In this document: positions 33,364 to 45,408 of the stretch, in pieces
Layout: every line of letters starts with the position of its first letter
Position numbering within the stretch: the first letter of the stretch is position 1
Assembly: GCA_905250025.1 (NCBI GenBank)
Contig: CAJNOJ010000376.1
Coordinates: 1 to 64,000, forward strand
From: Adineta ricciae
Taxonomy: Eukaryota > Rotifera > Eurotatoria > Adinetida > Adinetidae
Length of the DNA: 64,000 nucleotides
Direction: 5' to 3'
The notes under the pieces: model-generated
Database searches by the model: none
Seen by the model: the letters and a program-made list of their open reading frames with translations, nothing else
What the model was told of the DNA's origin: nothing
Program-made: the position numbers and the translations under genes

Positions 33364-35184
33364 CCCTCTACTGAAAGGATAGTATTAGAGCGCCACTATT
33401 CATCCAAAGAGAGAAAAATGTTATTTCAGTTGAACGATCTGATCATTTGATAATTTGTCAGAATGTTTTACCTAGACCAATTTCGCTTCCTGAAATCTTC
33501 TGAGATTATAACGCCTAGTCGTTTGTCGGCCTCTCTCCGGTCAACCACTCACCGCTAGCCGTTGGTGCCTAATAAGTGTTTAATGATATTTTCATATTAA
33601 AAAGTATCTCGTTCTTGTTGAGTCCGTCTCTAGCAAGGTTGCCGAAATTCTTCACAACTTCGTGACCTACAGTATATCCTTTATCATGATTTTTAGTTGA
33701 ATGAGTTGGTGATTGTAACGATAATGATATCGTTCATTTCTTTCTGTTCTTTATCCTCTCACCTCTATATCATACTATCTCCGGGTCATATCTCTTTTTC
33801 CTCTTCTCTATATAAGCGCGTGTCTTATTGTGAAAAAGATACATTCTGGTCATGTAGAGTAGTCAATAAACATCGATACCGTGAGAAGCGGTCAGCTACT
33901 CAACCAGTTTGTCGTTACAGTGATCTACATATTTTTTCTCGCAGCTCGAAAAGACGTTATATATATACTATATACCTTAGAAAAATTATGGTCACTATGG
34001 GACAGTTTTATAAATCTCACTTTTCAACTAATTTTCAAAAGAAACAACTAGTCGTTCGTCGGCCTCCCTTCAGTCGGCCACTCACGGCTAGCTGTTCCCA
34101 TGCGTGCTCATTTTACTATCTTAACTTCATTCGGACTAAGACGCGTTCTGCAAATGAGCACATTTCGGAAAATCAAAAACTTAGAAGCTGTACATAGCTA
34201 TATGATTCTCTGGAAAAGGTTTCAATCTTCTCTCCACCAAGAGGAACCTTAAATAGCTGCCACCTATGTTCGTGCAGAGCAACGATTAATTTCTGACCAA
34301 GAAATCTTAAAGCTCTATAAAAATCACAAAGTTTGTTCTTAAAAATATTATTCTGCAAATCGACGACTAGTCGCTCGTCGGCCTCCCTCCGGTCGGCTTC
34401 GGCCGGAAGTTCAAACGTAGGTTTCAATCATTTCCCGGCCGTTTCCTGCAAACTTCGAGCTGGAAACGATCAGGAACTGATCGGATATTTCCTGTGCAAT
34501 TCCAGCCGGAATCCGACGGCAAGGAACCTGCAGGAACTTGCTGGAATCGGCGAAAACTGTGTCGGAATCGATAAGAGCTGTGCCGGAACCGACTCAGATT
34601 TCAACGGATCCAGTCGCCGGAATGATTGACCTGGGCCGCGGCTAGCCGTTACATGTACATTTTCACTCTTCCAGTTAGTCTAGAGTCACTTTTGAAACTA
34701 ATTCATTTCACTCTCCTCTATTCCTTCTTTAAAAGTTACCCTCTTTGTGCTACTGTGACTCGCGAAGACAACACCTGACAAGCGAAACAGTATCTTGAAT
34801 GACTGGCATCAGATGATATTCGTATACTATAGATGTTTATAAAAGTGTGTGATCTCATTAATATGCTGATGACTATGGAGATCCAGCGATCGGACGTCAG
34901 TCAGCTATTGCATTTTTTGTTCTACATATTGCCGCTTAAAACATTATCGTCTAAGAATTGATGCTTTGTCGCAAAAAAAAACGGGCCAGAAAGTGTTCAT
35001 GAAAAAACTAACACTGGATTCGTGATCCTCGACCCCGATGACCCTTCGGTCAACCCTTATATGTCAGCAGTACAGATTGCTTTTTCATTGGTGTGAAGTA
35101 TCTGAACGGACGAACGAACGGCCAAACGGCCAAGCGAACGAATTTTAACTCAAATTCTGCGTATACCCTCCTTTCAGTAGAGGG
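33364..35184. mobile_element. TIR element E1, complete copy, 1821 bp, non-autonomous
   Basis: CCCTCTACTGAAAGGA at 33364-33379 and TCCTTTCAGTAGAGGG at 35169-35184 are a perfect 16-bp inverted repeat. The right two-thirds match the truncated copy 1513-2262 in inverse orientation. The body contains three GC-rich palindromic modules, one split by a nested GGAA-rich element, and direct sub-repeats with a GGTCGAGGATC-type core. No transposase is recognisable in any frame. Flanking target duplication is at most AA and so undecided. Confidence 0.75.
34425..34637. mobile_element. GGAA-rich MITE-like element nested inside E1
   Basis: Inverted homolog of 26774-26967 (shared GGAATGAT-GACCTGGG end and CAAACTTCGAGCTGGAAACG). 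Comparison with 2137-2188 shows it interrupts a palindromic module: the left half ends at 34398 and the right half resumes at 34636. Its left terminus is unclear. Confidence 0.7.
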
Positions 35185-35288
35185 AACAAATATTATTCTC
35201 GAGATTTACTATATTACAATTTAATTCATCGATGTTAATAGTATATTGATACAATATTATTAACAATTATATTTGGATAGTTAACCTA

Positions 35289-35702
35289 TGGGTGAATTCG
35301 GGAGAAGCCGCCCCCTTTTTGCAAAAATTTTATTCTCGAATACAATCTTTGAAAAAATCTTTTTTTTCCACGATTTTTTAGCGTCTCAGACTGATCTTCG
35401 ATGAAAAATAGCTAGGAAATCATTGTCAGCTTTCTTATAACCGGAAATCACAAACATATACAATATTTATTCGGAATATCCATGTTTTTTTTATCAACTA
35501 CTATGAAATTATCCTGAAAATATTTGATCAGATGACATGAGAACTAGCCACATATGTGCCGAAAGATTACTATCGATGTAGGCAATTTTCGTTTGTACGA
35601 AGGTTAAAACTCACTCTATAGCTATTTTTCACCGAGGATTCACCTGATACGCTAAAAACCTTAGAAAACATTTTCCCAAAAAAGTGCATGGCTTCACCCA
35701 TC
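35289..35702. mobile_element. ~415-bp foldback MITE with imperfect arms
   Basis: ATGGGTGAATTCGGGAGAAG at the left faces the complement of the right end (ATGGGTGAAGCCATGC). An internal pair 35373-35413 and 35621-35658 matches well in inverse (TTTTTTAGCGT, GATGAAAAATAGCT). No coding content. Confidence 0.6.
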
Positions 35703-36491
35703 AATATGATTTTCATAATGGAACCATTTCTTATCTGTTTTTCACACAATATATCCTAATTTCACTATAAAAAAAGTGATTTAGAATTTCGAATTATTAT
35801 CATTTTGAAAAAAAAGAACATAAAAATCAGAAAGAGTTGTCAAACTTTGTACACGATAATGAAGCGTTTGATTGAACAAACAAGCCTCTAAGTATTCGTC
35901 ATTGGTTCGCATATAAATTAACTACAAACTATCCAAAAAAGACATTCACTGAAGTATTTAGTGCGAAAAAAAATGAACTAGTTTTATATAGTTTTGTTCA
36001 CATTTTGCATAAGAAATTAGTTATTGGATTTTAGGAATTCTTGTGTAATAAACTATATCATATTCGAACATCTTTGTCAAATTGTGAAGCAATACTATTA
36101 CATTGATGTGAAGTACGTTGAAGAAATTTCTTTATTTTGTTATGCTTTTCTAGACTTCGATCCTAAGTTTTCATTTCTTTCAATATTTCAGTATGTGTGA
36201 ATATATATAATGCTTCTGTGTGTAGTTTAAAAATAAATAAATAGATTTTAGCCTTTTTACACCACCTGGTACTGTTTATTATGCGTCTTCTTTTTTTTTA
36301 TTAAATATAAAGAAGAAAAAAATAGAATAAAAGAGGAAAAAAGCCTTTCATCCACAATCTATAATCTCATTTTGAAGAAATATTTCAAATAGATGTCATA
36401 CGTCGATATAGTTCACTAAAAATGTATTGAAATATTCTACTGAATTCAATTTTTAAATTATAATAACAATCTTTAATTGGCTATTATAATA
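35703..36491. other. Intergenic, nothing recognised
   Basis: AT-rich sequence upstream of the first two-TM paralog; homopolymer and AT runs only. Confidence 0.4.
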
Positions 36492-39400
36492 ATGAACTTG
36501 AAAATCCTATTCAGTTGGTTTTATCAATACATATGTACTTATAATCTGTTTATTCCCGACGAAAATGATTATGATGAATTAGAAGAACAACAGTTAGAAA
36601 TTATTTTTAAATATCAAAAATATACGACTTGGTTATATATTCTATTTCTCATAAGTAAATTAATATATCGATAAAGTAATATAAGTATTTTTTTTTCATA
36701 TAATTTTAGTATCTCTTTATATACTTTTTTCAATGTCTTTAATGAAATTAGAAAGTCGAACAATTATTATTACAAATATAACGTTCAATAAATATCATGA
36801 AATATACGTTAAATATAATAAAAGTCTTTTATGTTATTGTTCAAATAATTCGATTCCATATAAGACCTTTCTTTCTAATTATATTAAAATTCATCCTATT
36901 TGTTCAAGTATTTTTATTGGTCAATCATGGATTAAATCAATACATTTATCTAATGCAAGTAGATATGGTGTAACAGATTTTCGAACAACTGCTCATTCTC
37001 AAGTGAGTTAACATTTGTTTCTTTCGAACATATCCTCTTTTCAATATGAAATATATTCTATTTTATTAAAAAATGGTGAAAAATTTATATTCAATAAGTT
37101 ATTAGACAGAAGAAAAATTCATGGATTTCTAACGTTCCTTTCCTATACATAGATTTAGAAAAAAATAAAGTACAAATATTTGCAGCCGGATAACTCATTT
37201 CAGTATTCAACATTTAGTAAATGATAACATTCACTTGGTAGATTTTATCATGCTGTGTAGTTAGTAAAGATTACAAAGACTTCGACAGTATGATTTTATT
37301 TCTATTTTCAAATCAGTTACACTATTAACATAAATATATTGAATAGACAATAAAGAATTTTTGATTAATCATTATATATATCCATGTCGAAAAGTACGGG
37401 CTGAATTCGGAAGAAAGAAAGCGGAAATCAACGGAAAGGGAAAGCAGGAATCCTTCGGTTCTCTCCCGAACTGAAAGGAAACGGGCAAAACCGCTCGTAT
37501 GATCCGGTTAAAATATTCCTGCTTCTATTTTCCGTTGATTTTCGGTGTCTTCCTGCAGTAATTGCACGGATCCTCGAGTCGAAATCATTGTCCAGGGTGT
37601 ACACTTGATATTTTATTTTAAAAACGTTCAAAAATAGATATTTCCTTTATTTAGTTTCAATTACTATCCGATCTTTGTTCCCTTTCACAAAAGACAATTT
37701 TATATAATGCAATAAATTTAAATAATACAGAATATATATCAATATACTTTTTACCTGAAACACAATTTTATCGGGAAGTAAATTCTACGATTCAATTTTT
37801 AAATCTTTATGAATCTAATCGAATATTATCAGCATTATATTATATTAATACAACAATTCTATCAAATTATTTTGTTTCATCTCTTAATACAAATCTAATA
37901 TTTTTAATAAGATATGATAAAAATAACTATACTATTCATCCAATGACAACAATGCTTTGTAAAATTATTGATAATAATACTTTAGAAAAACATTGTAAAA
38001 CTTGTGGAAGAGAAGATCCAATCAGTGAAGCCGGATTTTTTTCGATTTCAAATAACTTAAATCATTTACTGCATGTTGAATGGAGTTTACCCCAATTAAA
38101 TTCAACATTAATTAAAGGCTTTTTTGGAGGATGTACTCCTTTTCAAGCATTACTTCATAGCACATTAGATTGTTTATATGATATTGAATGTATTCATTTA
38201 TTAATTAAATATTTTCCAAATCTTAATCGGGTATGTACACACACACATATATATATATATATAGCGCTCGTTGAGACTGACTCGCATCATCCTCGACTAA
38301 AATAGTAGCTCAACGTACGATATTCTTCATTCATGTCTCACACCAAAAACGCAGAAATATCTCATTAAGTTTAACTTCTCGAGTACGATCCTCCTTTATC
38401 GAAAACTTTATGAGCTGATTCCAAGATCATTACCTTTCTATTTGTTCAGCATGCATTTCTAACTGAAGATCGCGGTGAAAACGAAATGGTAACTTCATTA
38501 GAGCGGATAACCTGAACTTTTCACCTCTAAGCACATCTCCGTTACTTAACAAAACGATGCATATTATAAAATAAGATATGAGTGCCTATAAATATCAGAA
38601 TCCAACTGGGATGACTTTTCTCATTCGTACAACAAAATATGTTAATGTGATTCTGGGAAGGCAACTGTTGACAAGTGATGTTATTTTCTGAGTCACTATA
38701 ATTCGAAGAGGTTATTCATGTCTAGCTGAATTCAATAGTAGAACGACAAACAGTCATTTAGTTCTTCTCCGTGTATATCTATTCAAAATTCTATCCGATA
38801 ATCTAACGTATAGTAGTCAGTGATACAAAAACTCTTAGACACTGTTGGCATAAGGTTCACATTTATTCTATAGTTTATCTGAACTTCGATTTTTTAAAGC
38901 AATTTATTACTTTTAAGGCCATTGCTATCGACAAATATTGATCAAACTCGAACAAACGCTCGTACAATCTCAGCTTCTTGATGGAAAGACGAGGGTCAAC
39001 ATAAGTCGTAGACAATGGTTCAAATAAAAGCTAACACCGGATTCTAGATCCTCGACGTTAATTACCTCTTGGTCCACTTTTTCGCATTAAGCGAATACTG
39101 AATTTTCATTGGATAGATGGTTCAGCATTAACATGTGGTTCGTGGCGCGAAGTTATAAGGATACCTTAAAGAGTATTTTCATTCCTCATATTCTATTGTT
39201 TATATCGATAGTATGAAGATTCTTGATGCAAGAGATGTATAGATACTGATAGAAGCAGGTTTTTATTTATTTCTTCCTCTAGGATCACATCGTCTTCATA
39301 CAAAACACACCTTTACATATTTGTCCACTGATTAAAAAGTCGAAGGAACGACAATGCTAAAGTGCATTAAAATCGAATGAAGTAAGGCCACATAGCATGC

Positions 39401-41484
39401 GTACAGCGCATGTACGCGAGACTATTATAGAAAGAGATTCAGAAACATATCTTCATTTTCATCATGTGATATTGCTTACCTTGAAGAATATCGATAATCA
39501 ATTATTAATTGTGAAGGAAACTTGTGACGCAAGAAGATCCTTATGCCATGACTCCCTCTGCTCATTTCGCAAAATACTCTTACGGAAAAAGTACATAATT
39601 ACAATCCAGTAAATCATAAACCACATACAAGCTGCAACAATACGCGAGTCTGACAGAGATATAGAAGCACAAGAACTAACAGATCTCTGAATTCAAGAGA
39701 GATCTAATCTGCTTCTAGACTTTCTTTAACATGAAATACGACAGTTAAAGACACACACCATTCTGCTCAATATACCCATTCAATAAGATACTTTTAGTAA
39801 TAACGAGACCATTTTTTAATCAATTGACTTGGCACTTTCTGACATAGAAGCCAAAAGTACTATTTAGCGTAAGACTTTAAAGCTTATATGTATCGTCCAA
39901 CAAAGATCGTCAGGGCACTAGAACAGCTCCTTAACCCTTTCACGGCGGTATTATTTTTTCGATAATATATCATGTGAAGAGCAAAATCCGACAATATATA
40001 GATTGCTCTACTTCATTATGTTTTGTATTTGTTACTATCAAAACTATATAATCTTAAAGGCATATCATTATCGCAATTATATTAATACACATACCCAAGT
40101 GTATCTGATTCTTGGCGAAAAAAGTTCCTTCTTCCATAAAAAAAAACCAGCGGTCATTATAGCAACCGCCCGCCTTGAAAGAGTTAAAGCAGGATACAAG
40201 CGTCCAAATAACCTGCACTGTTTGAGGTCCATATTTCATTAGCGCTAACGAAGAAACTGTTTTTTTTAATCAACTACAAATCGCCTTCTCTAAAGAATCA
40301 AAGGATCTCCGTGGTATAAGACTTGACGACTTAACAGTACTATCATAGCCTGTAGTATGGCCTACAATATAAAACCACCGACCGACACACAAACGTGTAT
40401 TAGATTTTTTGTCACTTTTTTTAATAGGGCCCTCTCCTCAGTTGAAGCAGTTGATCCATATGTGATAAAACTGTACCAAGAGTGGCTAGTCGTTCATCGA
40501 CACCCTTTCCAGGTGTCACTCATGACTAGCTGCACGCATCGTCCCGACGTATATAGATCAGCTACTGATCTGATCAAGCAAAATCCCTAATTGATCATAG
40601 TTCCTTGACTCGTGCGTTTGCAGACAAGTCAGAAGGAAAAAGAATAGCTATTTTGTTTCATTATCATATCTTATCCTCAAGTCTTGAGTTCGTTAGAATT
40701 TCAACTATAGATTGTTATCCAAATCTCCTAGATCAATTTATAAATCTTGTAGCGTATAAACAAGGGTTCTTGGACACTTCATTGAAGGCTGAGAGCAGAC
40801 GCACCCGATTTGAGTCGAGGGCACTGGCAAGAAGTCAAGGTATGAATAGTACATTATCGCCTCTCTATCATAGTTCTAGGGAGATTGGAGGAACTCGTGT
40901 AATGTGGCGCCTCTACAAAGTTTAAGTAATATATATAATACCTCCCAAATGATACAACTGTATTTTCCAAAGAATTTCGAACAATGTTTTTTGACCTTTT
41001 GCCCGCGATAAACATGCATACAAACAGATTTAAGTTTTTTTACCACTTTTTCCAACATGACTCTCCTCTCAGTCGAGGGAATAAGAATATGATTATATAT
41101 ATTTATTAGATGAATTACAATTGGTCTGAATATATTTTGCCTACAGAATTACCAAATAAATCAATAAATGAACTTTTACATAATTTATTTATTAGTGAAC
41201 GATCAATAAAAATAAATTATTTAAAATATTTCACTGAATGTTCTCCTTCATATTGTACATATATTAAAATAAATCAAATAAATTTATACTATTCAATAAC
41301 TCTTTTTATTAGCTTATATGGTGGTCTTATTATTATTTTTCGATCAATTTCATTATTTTTAATTAAAATTTTATTCATATACCAATCACAATGTATAAAC
41401 ATGAATTCTTGTAATTACGAAATAAAACACCTTATATACGTATATATATATATATATATATATATATGTGCCTTTTCTTTTTAG
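36492..41484 (+). CDS. Two-TM cysteine-rich extracellular protein, paralog 1 (four exons, 468 aa)
   Basis: Exons 36492-36654, 36710-37002, 37655-38230 and 41110-41484 join in frame. The first intron splits the N-terminal TM helix (WLYILFLI | SLYILFSMSL). A long Cys-bearing ectodomain follows: LLCYCSNNSIPYKTF, then FQLLSDLCSLSQKT, GFFGGCTPFQALLHSTLDC, then ECSPSYCTYIKI immediately before the second TM with a GG pair (LYGGLIIIF). The layout (TM, Cys-rich ectodomain, Cys pair, TM with GG) loosely recalls DEG/ENaC channels, but I see no firm signature, so function is unassigned. The last ~16 codons run into a TA microsatellite and may not be the true end. Intron 3 (38231-41109) is 2.9 kb of repeats although the reading frame survives. 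Confidence 0.65.
37385..37600. repeat. GGAA-rich stretch in intron 2 of paralog 1
   Basis: GGAAATC, GGAAAGGG, GGAATCC and GAAAGGAAACGGG words in the first half and their TTCC complements in the second half (TATTTTCCGTTGATTTTC faces GGAAATCAACGGAAAG). The style is that of the GGAA-rich elements, but ends do not clearly match. Confidence 0.5.
38262..41085. mobile_element. E1-related insertion complex filling intron 3 of paralog 1
   Basis: Left edge CATCCTCGACTAAAATAG and right edge CTCCTCTCAGTCGAGGG (41060-41082) are an imperfect inverted pair of the E1-terminus type. Inside, near 39025-39080, lie E1 sub-repeat words (CTAACACCGGATTCTAGATC with TCGACG), and at 40483-40532 a diverged palindromic module. 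Other frames (39397, 40003, 40605) show no recognisable protein. Probably a large diverged E1 relative, perhaps with nested insertions. Confidence 0.5.
41440..41467. repeat. (TA)n microsatellite
   Basis: About 14 TA units between the end of paralog 1 and the start of paralog 2; it is translated as YIYIYIYI in the paralog 1 frame. Confidence 0.9.
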
Positions 41485-42987
41485 TGATTAGTAGAAATAC
41501 TATATATCAATTTAGTCAATGGTTACGAAAATTAAATTTATTCCAAATGAATAATAAACGAACAGAAAATGATATCAAACAACAAAAAATTATGACACGT
41601 ATTTATTTAATTTTATTAACAGGTAATCTTTTTTCAAATATTAGTGCAATTCAAAATTGTCATTGCTCTATTTTTGGTTTATTCTTATAGTTTCATTTCT
41701 AATTTTAATATTATTAACATCACTTGAGAGTGAAACAACATTAATAAATGAATCAAATCCATCATTAATAACTTATAATAATTTACAAAAATCTTATCTA
41801 AGCTCACTTCAGTGTCCTTGTTCGAAAACAATAATATCTTATAAAAAATTTCTCTCATTGTCGCCAATATTTCATGATATATGCTCAAGTTATTTGATTG
41901 AAAATGAATGGGTTGATATTATGCGATCACTTTCATTTACATGGAAATCTAAAGATTGGCGTAGAAAACTTTATTCATACTTTCAATTATTATCGAATCT
42001 TTGTCAATTATCAAGAAAGACAACTGATGAATCTATTCAACGTTTTCTTTCTCAATCTTTTGTTCTATCAAATATAATTAATGAAAATGATTTTAATAAA
42101 CAATTTGATACGATTCTTGATCAATTTTGTCAATCAACAATAATTTATTTTAATCTTATTATTGATGCAATTCAACTTCTTATACAAGTTGATCAACCAT
42201 ATACTGAATCAGCAGAACATTCTGTTGAAAATGATTTTCTGACAAATTTACATATTAATATAATGAAACCAAATAACAAAACAGTCTTTCAGGTATGTTT
42301 TTTAAATTAAAATATGAAAAAAAGAATATAATTTTATTTATATATTAAAAAAATATTTAGGTGAAATTTATTTTAAATGAAATTAATGATTTTAATTCAA
42401 CATTTATCAAATGTATTTGTGCTATCAATCCATACTGTAAGAGTTTAAATATGATTAATATATCTGAATTAATCATAGGTGAAAATAATCCATATAATGA
42501 TATTTATTTATCGTCAGGCTTAGTTTCAGCTTGTTCTACAATGGATTCTATTTTGTATTCAACATTTGAATGCTTTTATTCGAAGTCTAATTGTTTAAAA
42601 TTTTTTTTAAAGTATGCGTTACAACAAATTCCTATTGAGTATCATTCTATATGGGAATCAAAAATTCATCCTTTTATTTATGATTCATCATCAAATCGTT
42701 TTTCTCCAAATATTTCAATAGGAATTATTATTAAAAATTTAATGATTGAAAATTGGAATGCAACTCTATTTTATACGCATTTTTATCAATCATGTGCACC
42801 AAATTATTGTACTTATCTAGAAAAACGTCGTGTTAAAACATTTATCGAAGTATTAATAACATTCGTATCTATGATTGGGGGCTTAACTGCTTCTTTACAT
42901 TTAATTACACCTTATCTTTTGAACATTATATTGAATTTACTTCAATGGATAAAACAAAAACAACAGCAATCACAGAGGGGTAATTAG
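41466..42987 (+). CDS. Two-TM cysteine-rich extracellular protein, paralog 2 (three exons, ~461 aa)
   Basis: Exons 41466-41622, 41691-42292 and 42361-42987 join in frame. The first intron splits the N-terminal TM at the same phase-1 position as in paralog 1 (RIYLILLT | VSFLILILLTSL). The ectodomain has LQCPCSKTIISYKKF, SPIFHDICSSYLIENEW, FQLLSNLCQLSRKT, CICAINPYCKS and SACSTMDSILYSTFEC. The end carries SCAPNYCTYLEKRR, then a TM with MIGGLTASLHLITPYL and a polar tail. The ATG at 41466 overlaps the end of paralog 1, so the true start may be elsewhere. Same unassigned family; probable cell-surface protein. Confidence 0.7.
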
Positions 42988-43970
42988 GGACTTCCATCAT
43001 TGGGGAAAAGGAGACGAAGATTCATTGAATTATATAATTACAAGTATTTCTAATGCTTTTCCTCTCGCATTGATGCATATCATGAAATTGATATCAATCA
43101 GCTCCCCAATTTATCTTTCTAATTTGAATCAATGAAAGATAAAAGCATTTCACTGCACACTATCATTTTGTTTTTCTAATCATATTCATATAAAAACATG
43201 TTCTAAAACATCGATGATATATAGTTCGATGAATGTTCATCTCTTCATGAGCTATAAGGAATATATCCATGAACATTGTTTCCTGTGGCGCAGATAATAT
43301 ATTGCTTGAGGGTATTATCCTTTACCCCCAATTCTGGTCCCCGGATTCATCCCCACTCGGAGTAGATAATCAAAAAATCTCAGAACTGGTCATCAGTTGA
43401 GGATTATTATGTGAAAATATCTTTAATTGGGTACTTATAAGAAAAATTAGAAACAGTAAAATGTATTATATAGTTAATACTTTACTATTAAAGCGATGAT
43501 AGTAAATTTTTTTATCAATTAGGAACAATGTGAAGTTTTCTTCGTTTTATCTTTTATAATGACTTATCTTGTGTTTGAAAAACAAGTGACTCGACACTGG
43601 TTAAAAAATTAGAATTTATAATTAACTCTTTTTAATTTTCTAGATCTCGTCACCAGTTGTTTAGAAAAAAGTCTATCAAAGATCTAACTCCTAATTTAGT
43701 TCACCTTAAAGTATACCATGAAGTAACTCGGTACTGTTTAAAGTCTCGATGCATTTTGAATCTGAAACGGTTTTAATTAGTCGCCAGAATTACTAATAGT
43801 TTCAAAGACTTACAATCGGATAAATGAAAAGGAAACTAATTAAAGTATCTGTACATACGACATAAATATGGCAAAACGAATCTCAGTTAAATAAATTCCT
43901 AAATAAAAACCCTTAACTCGTGGCCAGTTTTGAGATTTTTTTATTATTTACTCGAAGCGGGGATAGAATT
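42988..43970. other. Intergenic between paralogs 2 and 3
   Basis: No gene recognised. A GC-richer patch at 43310-43375 (TACCCCCAATTCTGGTCCCC, then CATCCCCACTCGGAG) may be a short repeat relic. Confidence 0.4.
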
Positions 43971-43971
43971 T

Positions 43972-45408
43972 GGAGAAAAAAAAGTCAACCTATTGTTTGT
44001 TCTGTTATATAGTTCATCCAAAATATTCCGATCGATTAAAATTCTTGATTCGGAATTTGAACACACTCTTCCATAGTACTATAATAAATTTAAATATATT
44101 TCGTCGACGAGATTTCAGTAGTAATCTTGACCAAATTAGAGCAAAATATCTTGGTCAATGGGCAACTCGTCTTTATATTGTTTTGTTGGTTATTGGTATT
44201 ACTATCGTTATTCTTTTTACTATAACCCAACCTCGAACAATAACAGAAACTTTTGATAAACCATCAATTGATGAATATAATCATCTATTAACGATTTATG
44301 GAAATAAACTCGAATGTTCCTGTTCATTTATTTCATCTTCATATAATAAATTTGTTAAAATTGAACCAAAATTTCATGAGGTAAGAAAAATAATGAATTT
44401 CAAATAAAAGAAATAAATTTCAAATCAAAATAGATTTGTTTAAGTACATTTATATCTGATCAATGGCGAATTAATATGACATTAGCTCTTGTTAAAAATT
44501 TCTCAATTTATGAACAAAATGATTATCGTCGTTTTCTTTCTGCTCATTTACAATTGCTTCAAGGTTTATGTCATCTTTCTATAAAATTAGTCAATAATTC
44601 AATCAATCAAACGCTTCATTCCTTATTTACTACTTTACAACTTCTTTCAAACAAAAATTTTCAAACTCGTATTAGTTCATTAATTGAACGCAGTAAATCA
44701 GATGCTGTGAAAATCTTTTCTGATCTTTTCTTCTTAATCCGAAGTATTAATCATGGAAATAATATTATGTCAACATATGGAACTAATTTTCAATATATAA
44801 TACCTTGGACAAGTTTTCAAGGATCTTATATACCTACTCAAGCATTATTCTATGATAATCAATGTTCTTGTTCTTCACAACCAAATTGTAGCACTCAAGC
44901 AAATTTTTTTATAGAAAATTCGAATAAAAATATTTCTATCAAAGGTTTAAAAATTGGTTGTACACCAAGTGAATCATTTCTTTCTTCGAGTCTTGAATGT
45001 TTTTATGATTTATCATGTATTTATCTTCTTCATCAATATACTAATTCAACATATTCTTCTATTTATTTATCTGCTAAAATGAAACGATCATCAATCAATA
45101 CGACAATAAATGAACTTACTGATAATTTATTTGTGGATGAATGGATAACTAAAATGAATTATATATCTTATTTCAAACAATGTTCACCTTCATTATGTTC
45201 GTATACTTATATTCAACAGTTTCATCTATTATATACAATAAATTTTTTATTTGCTTTTCAAGGTGGTCTTACAATTATTCTAAAATGGATATGTCCTCTA
45301 TTAGTTGCAATTATTGATAAAATACATCAATATCAAACTAGACGAACAAATATTATTCAACCTATTCAATCGTCTCAAGAAATCTCATCTGTTGAAACTA
45401 TTCAATGA
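43972..45408 (+). CDS. Two-TM cysteine-rich extracellular protein, paralog 3 (start unresolved)
   Basis: Open frame 43972-44380, GT-AG intron, then 44434-45408. N-terminal basic stretch IFRRRDFSSNLDQIRAKYLG precedes TM1 (LYIVLLVIGITIVILFTI, not split by an intron here, unlike paralogs 1 and 2). Then LECSCSFISSSYNKFVKIEP, FHE | ICLSTFISDQWR, LQLLQGLCHLSIK, QCSCSSQPNCSTQ, GLKIGCTPSESFLSSSLECF, KQCSPSLCSYTYI and a C-terminal TM (FAFQGGLTIILKWICPLL). No in-frame ATG exists upstream of TM1, so a first exon is missing from view or the start is lost. Family as above. Confidence 0.65.

Noticed and set aside
41430-41484. Poly-Tyr/Ile C-terminus of paralog 1 as a real domain
   Set aside because: It is the translation of a (TA)n microsatellite and is absent from paralogs 2 and 3.
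36492-45408. Naming the tandem paralogs as DEG/ENaC channels
   Set aside because: Only the two-TM layout and a C-terminal GG pair are shared; no signature motif could be confirmed by eye.
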